Assembly: GCF_000807775.2 (NCBI RefSeq)
Contig: NZ_CP047385.1
Coordinates: forward strand, 2,852,001-2,916,000
Source: Pandoraea fibrosis
GTDB taxonomy: Bacteria > Pseudomonadota > Gammaproteobacteria > Burkholderiales > Burkholderiaceae
DNA length: 64,000 nucleotides
Direction of reading: 5' to 3'
In this document: positions 26,020 to 35,074 of the stretch, piece after piece
Layout of the letters: every line of letters starts with the position of its first letter
Numbering within the stretch: the first letter of the stretch is position 1
The notes under the pieces: model-generated
The model's database searches: none
Seen by the model: only the letters and a program-made list of their open reading frames with translations
What the model was told of the DNA's origin: nothing
Made by a program: the position numbers and the translations under genes

Positions 26020-27183
26020 ATGCCCACCAACTCCGGAGCGGACGCTTACGGCCTGCAGTCGACTAACGGCGTCACATTTTCGACTGCCTACCTCCTTCCC
26101 GAGGTGCGCAACGACGCTTGCCGAAAGATCATCAGCCCGTTCTTCGATGCGCGTCATATCAAGAGTGAAAAGGGCGGGAATCTCGAAGGTGCATTGACGT
26201 CAACGCATATCGGCAGGCTTTTGGTCGGCGAGACGGCTTTCAATTCACAGCGACATGAGCGAAGCCGGAAGTTGGCGTTGAGCACCAGTCTCGATCAATA
26301 CCTGATTCAGTTATTCGTTTCGGGCACGCTGGATGGCGATTGCGATGGCCGACCCGTTGTGGTGCGTCCCGGGGACATCATCGCGATGGATCTTTCGCGC
26401 GTTGCCAACACACAGATTAGTCCTGGCGCTACGGTGAGCTTGATCGTCCCACGTGAAGCCATCGACAAATCCACGGGCGGGCGGAGCATCCACGGCACCG
26501 TACTCAAGGCGGAGCATGCCGTCACTCGGCTGCTCGCCGGCTTTCTCGTTAGCTTGGCGGACGTGGCAGGCGAGATCGAGGGCGAGGAGGCGCTCGGTGT
26601 CGAGAGCGGCGCTGTCAATCTGCTCGCCGAGATCCTCGCCAAGAAATCCGATGCGGCGCTATTCAACGAAGACTCGGTGCTCTCGCGCGTCTTGCGCAGT
26701 CAGGTTCTCTCCTATATCAACGCCAATCTCACGTCCCCCTCCTTGGGGCTGGATGCCATCATCGCGCGATTCCGCGTCTCACGTGCGCATCTCTATCGTA
26801 TTTTCGAGGCCGACGGTGGTATCGCAACGGTGATTCGCAACAAGCGACTGGACGCGGCTTATCGCGCACTGACGCAGGGGGGCGGGCGAGGGGCCTCGTC
26901 CATTACACGTCTCGCGCACGAGCTGGCTTTTTCCGGGAGCAACCATTTTCTGCGGGCCTTTCGGGCGCGGTTTGGCGTAACGCCGAGCGAGGCGCGTGAA
27001 CTGGCCTTTTCGTTCGAGCTTGCCGATCAGGGCGTGGCTAGCCTCTATTCGCATCTGTTGAATTACGCAAATCCGGCCACGGAGCATTTGGTCGAACCGG
27101 TCTCGGTACCGTTGAAAAAACTAGCGCCATTTTCCGACGACCTTCTGAAGGCTGCCAGCGCCGGCGTCAGACCACCCAAATGA
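26020..27183 (+). CDS. AraC-family regulator with cupin-like sensor domain
   Basis: A 387-residue regulator of the type with an AraC-binding-like N-terminal domain (about residues 40-180; note LFVSGTLDGDCDGRPVVVRPGDIIAMDLSR) and a C-terminal AraC helix-turn-helix (SLGLDAIIARFRVSRAHLYRIF, ITRLAHELAFSGSNHFLRAF, GVTPSEARELA). It differs from the two receiver-like AraC proteins upstream. It is convergent with the ClpV-like gene, with only 11 bp between the stops. GGAAATTTAGGC precedes the ATG. The inducer and targets cannot be told. Confidence 0.85.
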   Translation: MPTNSGADAYGLQSTNGVTFSTAYLLPEVRNDACRKIISPFFDARHIKSEKGGNLEGALTSTHIGRLLVGETAFNSQRHERSRKLALSTSLDQYLIQLFVSGTLDGDCDGRPVVVRPGDIIAMDLSRVANTQISPGATVSLIVPREAIDKSTGGRSIHGTVLKAEHAVTRLLAGFLVSLADVAGEIEGEEALGVESGAVNLLAEILAKKSDAALFNEDSVLSRVLRSQVLSYINANLTSPSLGLDAIIARFRVSRAHLYRIFEADGGIATVIRNKRLDAAYRALTQGGGRGASSITRLAHELAFSGSNHFLRAFRARFGVTPSEARELAFSFELADQGVASLYSHLLNYANPATEHLVEPVSVPLKKLAPFSDDLLKAASAGVRPPK

Positions 27184-27194
27184 AACGGTGACGG

Positions 27195-29858
27195 CTATTG
27201 GCGCGGGATGTCGGCCGCGACATGGATAGCCAACTGTCCGTCTTGCGACATCGTCAGCGAGAGGCATTGCGGTGCGTCGCCCGAGACCCGGCTCGCCAGG
27301 ATTTCCCGCGAGATTCTGGGCAGGATTTGCTGGTTGAGATAGGCGTCCACGCCGTGTGCACCGGCATTCAGTGTGAGGCACCGTCGTACCAGCATCGTCA
27401 CCAGCGAGTCGTCTGCGAGAAGCGTGATCCCACGCTTGCGCTTCAGGCGCTGCGCGACTTTGGCGAGCTTCATCTGCACCACGTCCCCGAGCGCCGGCGT
27501 ATCCAGGGGGCGGTACACCAGGGTCTGAACGCGAGCCAGCAACGCGCTGGGGAAGCGTGACGTCATCGCCGGTCGAATCGCGTCGAGCAGTGTGTCTTGG
27601 CCCGCATCCGCGTGGGTCGCGGCCATAGACTCGATCGTGTTGGCCCCGATACTCGACGTCATCAGAAAGACGCAGTTGCGGAAATCGATGGCCCGCCCGT
27701 CGTCATCGCGCGTCACGCGGCCATCGAAGATTCGGCAGAGCAGGTCAAGGACATCCCGAGGCGCATACTCAAGCTCGTCGAGCAGAACCACGCTGTACGG
27801 CCGTTGACGCACGGCCTCGGTCAACACGCCTTCCAGCCCGTGGCCGACGGCTTCCGGCAACGTTCCGGTTAGCCGGAACACGCTGTGCGATTCCCGGTGT
27901 TCGGAAAAGTTGAGCGGGATAAGCGCTGCCTCACTGCCGAACAAGATGTCGGCCAACGCTAATGCCGTTTCTGTTTTCCCGACGCCCGAGGGGCCGGTTA
28001 GCAGAAACGCCCCCGCCGGAGCATGCTCCGGCGTGAGTCCGGCATTGGCGGTGCGCAGGTGCTCGACGAGTCCCTGCACGGCGTCTTGTTGACCGGCCAC
28101 ACGCGATCTCAAAGGCGCATCCAGCGAGAGGAGGTCGCGCGGCTCGTCGACCATCAGATTGCCGACTGGAATCCCTGTCCACTCGGACACGATCTGCGCA
28201 ACAACCCGTGCATCGACGTCAGCGGACACCAGCGGCGGCGCGTCCTGCGCTTGAGCCAGCGCTTCGCAGGCGAGTGCCAACGCGTAGGCATCGCGCGCCT
28301 CAGGCGCCGCGTCGCGCTGTGCTCTTATGGCATCGACAAGTTCGCGCTCGCTCGCGCAGCGCACGCGAACGTCGTCGACTTCCGCTCTGGCTGCATGAAG
28401 GGAGACCTCGAGATCCTTCAATCGTTGGGATGCGCTGGTGCCGCCTTCCGCGACATCGAATTCGAGCGTCGCCTGTTCAATTTCAAGCGCGCTGAGTGTT
28501 GCCGAGGCTTGTTGAAGCGCCGCAGGTTCGACGTCCAATGACATCCTTACGCGACCGGCGGCGGCATCGAGCAAGTCGAAGGCCTTCTCCGGTAGCTTGC
28601 GCGTCGGTATGTAACGACGCGCGAGTTTAACGGCGGCCACCAGCGCTTCGTCGCGAACGTGCACCCGATGGAAAGTCGCGTAGTGCCACTTGAGTCCGCG
28701 CAGCATCAGGCAGGCGGCATCGTCGTCCGGCTCGTCGACCTCGATCATCTGGCAACGGCGCGCCAGTGTGGCGTCGTGCTCGAAGATCGTCTTGTATTCG
28801 GCCCACGTCGTCGTTGTGATCGTTCTGACGTCGCCGCAGGCAAGTGTGCGCTTGAACAGATTGGCAATGTCGGTGCCGTGTATCGTGCGATGGGGGTTGA
28901 AGAGCGTTTGGACTTCGTCAATAAACAGAAGTACCGGCTCGGCGGATGCCTGCACGGCATCAATGACGGCACTCAGCTGCTGTTGGAATTCTGCCCCGTT
29001 TTCGGCGTTGGTCCTCAGTGACTCGAGGTTGAGCGCCAGGATACGAAGATCGCGAATCACATCGGGGACATCGCCATTGGCCACGCGCAGCGCCAGACCA
29101 TCGATCAGGGCGGTTTTTCCCACGCCGGGGTCGCCAACCAGAATCGGGCTGTTCTTTCGACTCTTGGCAAGGACTTCCACCACTCGCTGGATCTCCCGAT
29201 CGCGCCCGAAAACATCATCGAGTTCTCCGCTGCGTGCGCACTCCGTCAGATCGGTTGTGTAGCGTGCCAACGGTGCAACGGTACCCCCGCCGCTGGATGC
29301 CGATGCGCCGCACGAGGCTCCCGTGCCGGCCATGCTCGACTCGAACGAGGTTTGCAACATCGACTCGACGAGCGCGGAAGGGGCACTGAGGGGTTGCGGC
29401 GTTTCGCATGTTTGTGCGCCAAGTTCGGGGAGAAGCTTGCCGACCTGAGTGCTGCTGAAATTCAACAACGGCCAGAGAGACGGGGCGCGTAACACATGCG
29501 GGGAATCGACGATGACCTGAAGCAAGTTAGCCGAACGGATCGGCCAGTGGCGATGGTCGGCGCAGGCGTGCAGCAGGCTCACCAACTGCGAGGACAGTAT
29601 CGGTTCCTTGCGCAGATTGCGCGGCAGGCGGTCGATGGTGGACATCAAGACGTCCCAGAGGACATCCACGTCGATGCCGTAGTGATTCATGATGGCGGGG
29701 ATGTCGCCATCGCCGGCTTCGAGAAGCGTCAGCAACCAGTGTTCGACGGTGATCTCGTCGGAAAGTCGTAGCTTGCAGAGACTCGCGGCGGCCTCCAGCG
29801 CCATCGCGCAGTGGGTATTGAGGCGTTGCAGGACAGGGGTGGTATCGCGAGTTGTCAT
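27195..29858 (-). CDS. clpV: ClpV/ClpB-like AAA+ ATPase, isolated from other T6SS genes
   Basis: An 887-residue double-ring AAA+ protein. A Clp-N domain (residues about 1-160) is followed by AAA1 with GDPGVGKTA near residue 243 and LLFIDEVQTLF, a middle coiled region, and AAA2 with GPSGVGKTE near residue 623, VVLLDELEYAP and the C-terminal small domain. The N-terminus (QRLNTHCAMALEAAASLC) matches ClpV of type VI secretion, which recycles the contracted sheath, better than general ClpB. I chose the ATG at 29858 because it aligns with the ClpV start; an ATG at 29906 is possible. No sheath, tube, membrane-complex or effector gene lies within the window, so it is either an orphan or an ancient relocation. 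The symbol should be read as family level. Confidence 0.82.
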   Translation of the reverse strand: MTTRDTTPVLQRLNTHCAMALEAAASLCKLRLSDEITVEHWLLTLLEAGDGDIPAIMNHYGIDVDVLWDVLMSTIDRLPRNLRKEPILSSQLVSLLHACADHRHWPIRSANLLQVIVDSPHVLRAPSLWPLLNFSSTQVGKLLPELGAQTCETPQPLSAPSALVESMLQTSFESSMAGTGASCGASASSGGGTVAPLARYTTDLTECARSGELDDVFGRDREIQRVVEVLAKSRKNSPILVGDPGVGKTALIDGLALRVANGDVPDVIRDLRILALNLESLRTNAENGAEFQQQLSAVIDAVQASAEPVLLFIDEVQTLFNPHRTIHGTDIANLFKRTLACGDVRTITTTTWAEYKTIFEHDATLARRCQMIEVDEPDDDAACLMLRGLKWHYATFHRVHVRDEALVAAVKLARRYIPTRKLPEKAFDLLDAAAGRVRMSLDVEPAALQQASATLSALEIEQATLEFDVAEGGTSASQRLKDLEVSLHAARAEVDDVRVRCASERELVDAIRAQRDAAPEARDAYALALACEALAQAQDAPPLVSADVDARVVAQIVSEWTGIPVGNLMVDEPRDLLSLDAPLRSRVAGQQDAVQGLVEHLRTANAGLTPEHAPAGAFLLTGPSGVGKTETALALADILFGSEAALIPLNFSEHRESHSVFRLTGTLPEAVGHGLEGVLTEAVRQRPYSVVLLDELEYAPRDVLDLLCRIFDGRVTRDDDGRAIDFRNCVFLMTSSIGANTIESMAATHADAGQDTLLDAIRPAMTSRFPSALLARVQTLVYRPLDTPALGDVVQMKLAKVAQRLKRKRGITLLADDSLVTMLVRRCLTLNAGAHGVDAYLNQQILPRISREILASRVSGDAPQCLSLTMSQDGQLAIHVAADIPRQ

Positions 29859-30177
29859 GTCAGGTAGGCAAGAAATCCGGGGAAAGGCGTGAGGCTCTGC
29901 AAGCATCCGGTGCTTGCGCGGGAGATGCGTTGGCAGTTTTCGCTAAACCGTATTACCCAGACTTGCCACCGCATTGAGTGGGCGCTTTCGGCTCGAGATG
30001 GGGCCGACGCCATGATTCACCTTAGCAATGCTCGCCACGCCTTGCCTTTGAACTTTTGCAAAGGCCGTTTGATCGCGATCCTGACGTACTTGCAGATTCC
30101 CGGCCGCCTTGCACAGCGCCGTCTCCGACATTGGCGCAGGGGCCGGATGCGGCTCCCCGCGCATTCCCATCACGGTG
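29859..30177. other. Intergenic region upstream of the ClpV-like gene
   Basis: No gene is supported. The only notable element is a perfect inverted repeat, GCAAGCA (29899-29905) and TGCTTGC (29911-29917) with a 5-nt loop, about 40 bp before the chosen ClpV start. It could be an operator or an RNA hairpin in the leader. I see no convincing promoter hexamers and no terminator for the SYLF gene. Confidence 0.4.
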
Positions 30178-30765
30178 TCAGAGCTTGAGCTTCGTGACCT
30201 TCGTGCCGTTGATCGACACATCGCCCATCAAACCGGTGTTGGTCATCACGACGACCTGAACGGGTGCGGTGGCGGTGGTGGTGTCGACGGCACCGTTTGC
30301 ACCGACCTTCACCAGCGCGACCGACGCCCCTGCACCCGCTGCCCAGCCTTCCGAATGGCGGAACTCGTCGAGCGCACTCTGCGTCATGAACAAGAAGACG
30401 ATTGCCTTCGACTGCGCGCCGGCCTGAAGACCCACCGACAGCGACGACGTGTTGTAGTAGCCGACCGAGTTGCCGCCAATGCGCAGCGCGCCATTGCCGG
30501 ACTGTCCGCCCACGATGAAGCCCGCCTGGATCACCTCCGGGAAGACCAGCACGCCGCGCGATTTCGCGACAAGCTCACGAGAACCTTTGACGGTGGAGTA
30601 AAGACGCGACAACGTTGCGTCGACGCTGGCGTCGATGGCGGCGCTCTTGGACGCATTGGTCGCAGCGGTGTCAGGTTTGTCGGCGGTGGTCGTGCAACCG
30701 GCGAGCGCAAGGCTGCCAACGACGAACGCAGCCGCGACCATCGACATGGGGTTTCGTTTCTGCAT
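30178..30765 (-). CDS. SYLF/YSC84-domain lipoprotein
   Basis: A 195-residue lipoprotein. The signal peptide ends in a good lipobox (LALAGC, cysteine at residue 24). The mature part is a SYLF (YSC84-like) domain, with KGSRELVAKSRGVLVFPEV, AGFIVGGQSGNGALRI, SVGLQAGAQSKAIVFLFMTQ and a glycine/alanine-rich strand region. In eukaryotes this domain binds phosphoinositides; bacterial members are periplasmic or outer-membrane lipoproteins of uncertain role, often stress- or envelope-linked. The gene is divergent from the SphA-like gene, with about 620 bp between the two starts. Confidence 0.85.
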   Translation of the reverse strand: MQKRNPMSMVAAAFVVGSLALAGCTTTADKPDTAATNASKSAAIDASVDATLSRLYSTVKGSRELVAKSRGVLVFPEVIQAGFIVGGQSGNGALRIGGNSVGYYNTSSLSVGLQAGAQSKAIVFLFMTQSALDEFRHSEGWAAGAGASVALVKVGANGAVDTTTATAPVQVVVMTNTGLMGDVSINGTKVTKLKL

Positions 30766-31389
30766 CGCTCTTCCTTATGGGTGGTAATTCGCAGTCAATT
30801 ATCGGTACGGCTTATTCTGTCACGCAGCCCTTTTGGCACAAGATCCCACCGTCTCATTTTCCTCTCCAATTTGTCTCGCTCCGCCGTTTGTGGCTTGTCA
30901 TCGCGAGCGATTTGAAACATTCTGATTCGACGCGTCTGCTTCGCGCGGTGACACTCCGAGCGCCGCAACCGCATGAACGTGCATGCTCGCCTGCGACTTC
31001 ACTCGTGGGCGATTTTTGTTGTCCGAATGCAAAAGCCTATGGGGGCCGGACGATTGGGCTCTGGTTGCGATTCAAAGAAAAACGACGGTTATTCAAATGC
31101 TGGCATTCCGAATTTCTACTATTTTTCTCGCACGAACAGGCAGATGTCTTCGTTGGCGGCAATCGATGTGCACGAGTGCGTCGCGACAGGGCAATCGCAT
31201 CCGATGCATCCGATATTGAGGTGAGGCTGCGCCAAATGCGTTTGCATCGACTCGTCGGCCGCATCTCTCGCTTCCCGGTAATCGTGGCCGGAAGCCTTAG
31301 CGCTTGACACCGGCCCCCAACCATTTCCATTGATATTTCGACCAACGCCAGGCGCATGCCCGGCCTTGACGCATGAGGACTTTCTCGTG
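30766..31389. other. Long divergent intergenic region
   Basis: I find no supportable gene in these 624 bp between the SYLF lipoprotein and the SphA-like gene. The heptad-repeat promoter at 31070-31125 points toward the SphA-like gene and would give a leader of about 260 nt. Short open frames occur on both strands but lack ribosome-binding sites and recognisable protein features. Confidence 0.45.
31070..31125 (+). promoter_or_regulatory. Predicted activator-dependent promoter of the SphA-like gene (heptad repeat type)
   Basis: Two perfect ATTCAAA heptamers (31070-31076 and 31091-31097) are separated by 14 bp, with TATTTT (31120-31125) at the same distance as the -10 elements of the other five copies. 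The sequence between and around the boxes is unrelated to the tpsA promoters, so similarity here is confined to the boxes and the -10. Confidence 0.6.
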
Positions 31390-32385
31390 ATGCCACCCCG
31401 TCTGTTTCGCCGGATTTCACCCAGCGCGGCCTCGCTCCGGCGGCCTGCTTTCGCATTGGGTGCCGCGGCGCTCCTGGTGACAGCCGCCCCCGCCAGCGCC
31501 ACGGAAGGTGCGCTAGGGCGCCCGATTACCGGTACGGCCGTACAGCCCGGTATCGGGGTTGTGTCGCCCGATCCGATCTGGATCGCGAGCTTCTCCCAGA
31601 TCTATTTCGACGGGAGCGTAGGAGGAAATCGGCAAGTGCCCGTGGCGGGCAAGACGTCGCTCGGGCTTGACGGACAGATTGCCTTCACGCTCGCCACGCT
31701 GATGAGGACATGGGGGACGAGCGCGGGAGGATGGAATTTCGCGTCGAGCTTCACGCTGCCCTATATGTGGACCAACGTGAAAGCGTCGCTGGGCGTGGGT
31801 GGTCACAGCGCGAGTACCTCACAGCGCGCATCCAACCTGTTCGATATCAGCTTCGCACCGATCATTGCCGGGTATCACTTCTCGCAGAACGATCACATTG
31901 CGTTCTCGCTCAACATCTGGGCACCGACCGGGCAGTACGATCCCAACTCGTTGGCTAATACGGGCCTGAACAACTGGACTTTCATTCCCCAGGTGGCCTA
32001 TACGAAGTACGTGCCGTCGTATGGACTGGAGTTCGACGTCGTGGCCGGCGTGCAGTTCTACACGCGCAATAACGCTACCGGCTATCAGAACGCGCCATTG
32101 TTCACGCTCGACGTGATGGGGTTGAAGAAATTCGCGAATGGCCTGGGCGTGGGTCTCGTCGTGGGCACGACGCAGCAACTTGGCCACGATAGCGGCGCTA
32201 CCGCAGATCGTCTGGGCGGCTTTCGTGGGCAGGATGTGGCGCTTGGCCCGATCGTGACCTATGACACCAAGATCGACGGGAAACTGCCTTTGTCCGTCTC
32301 GGCGCGCTGGGTGCCGACCGTTTCCAGCACCAATCGATTCAAGAGCACGCAGACGTTCATGGCAACGGGCACGCTCATCTTCTAG
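31390..32385 (+). CDS. Outer-membrane protein of the SphA / phenol-MetA-pathway family
   Basis: A 331-residue barrel protein with an N-terminal signal peptide (AFALGAAALLVTAAPASA-TEG). Many amphipathic strands follow (WNFASSFTLPYMWTNVKAS, IAFSLNIWAPTGQYDPNSL, GLEFDVVAGVQFYTRNNATG) and the protein ends in MATGTLIF with a terminal aromatic. The pattern matches the transporter-like family first noted in meta-cleavage pathways and in sphingomyelin-responsive SphA, which are thought to be outer-membrane channels for hydrophobic or lipid-like compounds. The ATG at 31390 follows GAGGA at 10 bp; an earlier in-frame start at 31330 gives no better signal peptide. A glycine-zipper gene follows 15 bp downstream, so the two probably form an operon. 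Confidence 0.82.
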   Translation: MPPRLFRRISPSAASLRRPAFALGAAALLVTAAPASATEGALGRPITGTAVQPGIGVVSPDPIWIASFSQIYFDGSVGGNRQVPVAGKTSLGLDGQIAFTLATLMRTWGTSAGGWNFASSFTLPYMWTNVKASLGVGGHSASTSQRASNLFDISFAPIIAGYHFSQNDHIAFSLNIWAPTGQYDPNSLANTGLNNWTFIPQVAYTKYVPSYGLEFDVVAGVQFYTRNNATGYQNAPLFTLDVMGLKKFANGLGVGLVVGTTQQLGHDSGATADRLGGFRGQDVALGPIVTYDTKIDGKLPLSVSARWVPTVSSTNRFKSTQTFMATGTLIF

Positions 32386-32400
32386 CAACAGGAAATCTTA

Positions 32401-32850
32401 ATGAAACTTGTGATATTGGCGTTGGGGCTGACGCTTGCCGTACCCGCATTCGCTCAGAAGCCAAGTGTCTATCCGGCGCATGGCCAAAGTATGGAGCGTC
32501 AGATGAATGACGACGGGGCATGTTACGGATGGGCACGGCAAAACACCGGCATCGATCCGACCATGTTGGCGATGCAGACGGTGCCTCCGCCGGTGCCGGT
32601 GGGTGGGCGCGCCGTAGGCGCCGCCCGCGGGGCAGCGGCAGGCGCTGTTGTCGGTGAGCTTGGGCACAACAACGTGGGGCATGCTGCGGCAGTCGGGGCA
32701 ACGGTAGGTGCCGTTGCGGGCGGTGCGCGACAGCGGGGTCGCTACGTCGCCGAGGCCGAGATGGCACAAGGCGCGAAGATGTCGCAGATCGATACCTATT
32801 GGCGCGCGTATGGCGCCTGCATGGAAGGGCGCGGGTACACGGTCAGATGA
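32401..32850 (+). CDS. Exported glycine-zipper protein
   Basis: A 149-residue protein. Signal peptide MKLVILALGLTLAVPAFA-QKP, then a short domain with a cysteine (DDGACYGWARQNTG), a glycine zipper (GAARGAAAGAVVGE...GHAAAVGATVGAVAGGA) and a C-terminal segment with a second cysteine (YWRAYGACMEGRGYTV). Proteins of this plan (YMGG/OmpA glycine-zipper types) sit in the envelope, and their role is poorly known. GGAAATCTT precedes the ATG and the gene is 15 bp from the SphA-like gene. A strong terminator follows at 33082. Confidence 0.82.
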   Translation: MKLVILALGLTLAVPAFAQKPSVYPAHGQSMERQMNDDGACYGWARQNTGIDPTMLAMQTVPPPVPVGGRAVGAARGAAAGAVVGELGHNNVGHAAAVGATVGAVAGGARQRGRYVAEAEMAQGAKMSQIDTYWRAYGACMEGRGYTVR

Positions 32851-33081
32851 CGCCGTGATCGCTTGGGGGCTTTGGATTTTCGATAGTCGCGATTGAATAT
32901 CCGCTCGGTCCGCACCAGGGTGCCTGAGTGTGCTTGCATGGACGATATGCCGGCGATTACTCTGTTTTTGGATCATCTGCGCGACCCCTTCCTCAAGGGG
33001 GAAGCCCCCGGCAGGTGATCTACCCCGACGATGCACACCATGCATCCTCCATATCCTGTCCCCGCAGTGGCATGGAGCCTG

Positions 33082-33110
33082 AACCGCCTCTTTCAGAGGC
33101 GGTTTTTTTT
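33082..33110 (+). terminator. Strong rho-independent terminator
   Basis: AACCGCCTCT (33082-33091) pairs perfectly with AGAGGCGGTT (33095-33104) over a 3-nt loop and is followed by a run of T to 33110. It ends the SphA-like/glycine-zipper operon. The full gap 32851-33501 otherwise contains the promoter of the adhesin secretion operon and its leader of about 215 nt; no gene is supported there. Confidence 0.9.
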
Positions 33111-33223
33111 CGGCTCGTCGCGATCGGAGCCGTACATCTTTGGTTGCCGACGGAGGTCAGCTTCCCATCGTCCCGGCAGATGCCTCGCGTCGACAACGAC
33201 GTGCATCTGCGTCCCGTTCTGCG

Positions 33224-33279
33224 TTTCAAAGGGAAATTGCCGCTATTCAAATGCGTATTTTCTCACCCTCACTTAACGT
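33224..33279 (+). promoter_or_regulatory. Predicted activator-dependent promoter of the Sii-like adhesin operon (heptad repeat type)
   Basis: TTTCAAA (33224-33230) and ATTCAAA (33245-33251) are 14 bp apart. CTCAC (33268-33272) and the -10-like TAACGT (33274-33279) follow at exactly the spacing seen at the tpsA promoters. The first gene of the operon starts at 33502. Confidence 0.6.
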
Positions 33280-33501
33280 GTCGCCGTGAAGGGGAGCGTG
33301 TCCTTGTCGTCGGCTCATGATGCATTCCTATGCCTCACAAATTGGGCGTGGCGTGGGTCGAGCCGATCACCGAACGTATGCGGCGCTCACAGGTTCCGGG
33401 GTCGAAGCGGTTCGCTGCCGATGGGGTGGAAAACCAGGCACCGAGGCGTGAACGAGGCACAGAAGCCCATCTGTCTCATTCTTAGAAAGGTTGAAAAAAA
33501 T

Positions 33502-35022
33502 ATGTCTCGGCACTCGCAGAATCTACGGCGATTTCGTCCTGTCAAGAAAAGTCCGCGCGGACAAAGTCATAAGGTGCCTGCGGCCGTTCTTGTCATTCTG
33601 TTGAGTGGCGCATTGGGTGTGGCACATGCGCTCGACCCGCAACCCGTCGTGAAAAGCAGCACCAAATCGATGGATACGATCATGGCGTCACTGCTCGAAG
33701 TCGGCAGCGTCGGCCGTGCAGTCACGATTCCGCTAAGCACGCCGAAAGCTGCGCAGGATGCCGCCATCGACGACATGGTGACGCTCGGCCGGTCGCTTGC
33801 CCTGGCGGATTCGCATAGTGACGCGTTGGGCGCTGCGCAAGCGTCGGCCAATTCGGCACGCTGGGCGGCGCGCAGTACCGCTGGACATTACGGGCCTCGT
33901 CTGGATGTTCAGATTCAGGGCGGCCACGAGCATTCGACCTCGTCCGACGAGACTGCGAAGAATAATCCGATCGCTTTGCCGAATCACACACGAGTGGATT
34001 CGACAGTCGTGTTGCGTCAGCCGGTGATCGATATACCGGCGCTGCAAGCGTATCGGCGCGACGACAAGCTTGCCGCAGCCGCATCGGACAAGCGAGACCA
34101 GACGCAAACGGACGTCTTCTTCGAAACGGCGCAGGCGTTCGACCAATTGCTGCAATTTCAATTACTGATCGATTTAGCGCAGGAACATCGGGAGCGCATG
34201 CAGTCGTTGTTGGGCTATATGACGCGCCGCGCAGCGGGCGGGGGCGCGACGCATGCGGATCGCGACCGCGTCTACGCGATGTCGCTCGCTGCCGACCGGG
34301 ATATGGTCGATGCCCGCAGTCAATACGAGCGGGCACAAGTCGCCTATGTGCGCTTGACGCGCGTGCGACCTTCCGCACTTCTGGTCTCACCGATCAAGAC
34401 GTTGTTGCCGGATACCCCGGAGGAGGCCATCGATCAGATGCTCGCCGTCAACCCAGGGCTTCAGGGGTTGCGCAAGCAGATCGAAGCTGCTGACTACGAC
34501 CGGGCCAGCACGCGCGCGGGCGTATTGCCCAAGGTGGCGATCGAGGCTGGCGATTACTACCAGCGCAATGCCAGCGGCATCAGCGGGTCCACTCGCGACA
34601 AGCGCGTGATGCTCGTCATGTCGATGAATGTGTTTAGCGGCGGCAGCGATTATTCCGCCGCTCGCGCTCAGGCCGAGCAGATCAATGAGCTGAAGTTGAA
34701 ACTCGACGACACGGTTGCCAAGGCGCGCGAGCGATTGACCGTCAATTACCTGGCATTGGATTCGGTCCGCTTGCAGTTATCGATCGCCCGCGAAGAAAAC
34801 AAGGCTAATAGCCAGGTCGCCAAGGCGTTCGATGCGCAGATGGCGTCGGCCAACCGATCGCTTCTCGATGTACTCGATACGTACCAAAAACTCTATCAAA
34901 GCCGAGTGAGTATCGTGAAGCTGTTCGTCGCCGAGCGCCAGGCAACGTATCAGGTCCTCAAGGACGTTGGCACGTTCGCGGCGCTCTACGACGAAAACGC
35001 AAAGACGACCGCGACGCCGTAA
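33502..35022 (+). CDS. TolC-family outer-membrane channel of the adhesin T1SS (SiiC-like)
   Basis: A 506-residue outer-membrane efflux protein. A long basic N-terminus leads into a signal peptide (VPAAVLVILLSGALGVAHA-LDP, about residue 43). The mature part has the two TolC repeats with long helices (LALADSHSDALGAAQASANS; FFETAQAFDQLLQFQLLIDLA; LNELKLKLDD-type segments) and strand pairs (RLDVQIQGGHE, RVMLVMSMNVFSGGSDY). The ATG at 33502 follows AAGG at 11 bp; an in-frame GTG at 33286 would add 72 residues without export features. It opens the secretion operon and would form the outer-membrane exit duct with the HlyD and ABC proteins encoded downstream. Confidence 0.9.
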   Translation: MSRHSQNLRRFRPVKKSPRGQSHKVPAAVLVILLSGALGVAHALDPQPVVKSSTKSMDTIMASLLEVGSVGRAVTIPLSTPKAAQDAAIDDMVTLGRSLALADSHSDALGAAQASANSARWAARSTAGHYGPRLDVQIQGGHEHSTSSDETAKNNPIALPNHTRVDSTVVLRQPVIDIPALQAYRRDDKLAAAASDKRDQTQTDVFFETAQAFDQLLQFQLLIDLAQEHRERMQSLLGYMTRRAAGGGATHADRDRVYAMSLAADRDMVDARSQYERAQVAYVRLTRVRPSALLVSPIKTLLPDTPEEAIDQMLAVNPGLQGLRKQIEAADYDRASTRAGVLPKVAIEAGDYYQRNASGISGSTRDKRVMLVMSMNVFSGGSDYSAARAQAEQINELKLKLDDTVAKARERLTVNYLALDSVRLQLSIAREENKANSQVAKAFDAQMASANRSLLDVLDTYQKLYQSRVSIVKLFVAERQATYQVLKDVGTFAALYDENAKTTATP

Positions 35023-35074
35023 GTCGCCCAGAGCACCTCAAGCAATCGAGCACTAGACCAAACAGGAATCGAAC

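Noticed and set aside
30905..30930. A further WTTCAAA-like heptamer (minus strand of TTTGAAA near 30913) upstream of the SYLF gene
   Set aside because: No partner heptamer lies 21 bp away and no -10 hexamer stands at the right distance, so it does not match the repeated promoter design.
33280..33501. Long leader of the adhesin operon as a possible c-di-GMP riboswitch
   Set aside because: I looked for the conserved GEMM core and tetraloop-receptor sequences and did not find them. The leader has no stable conserved structure that I can see by eye.
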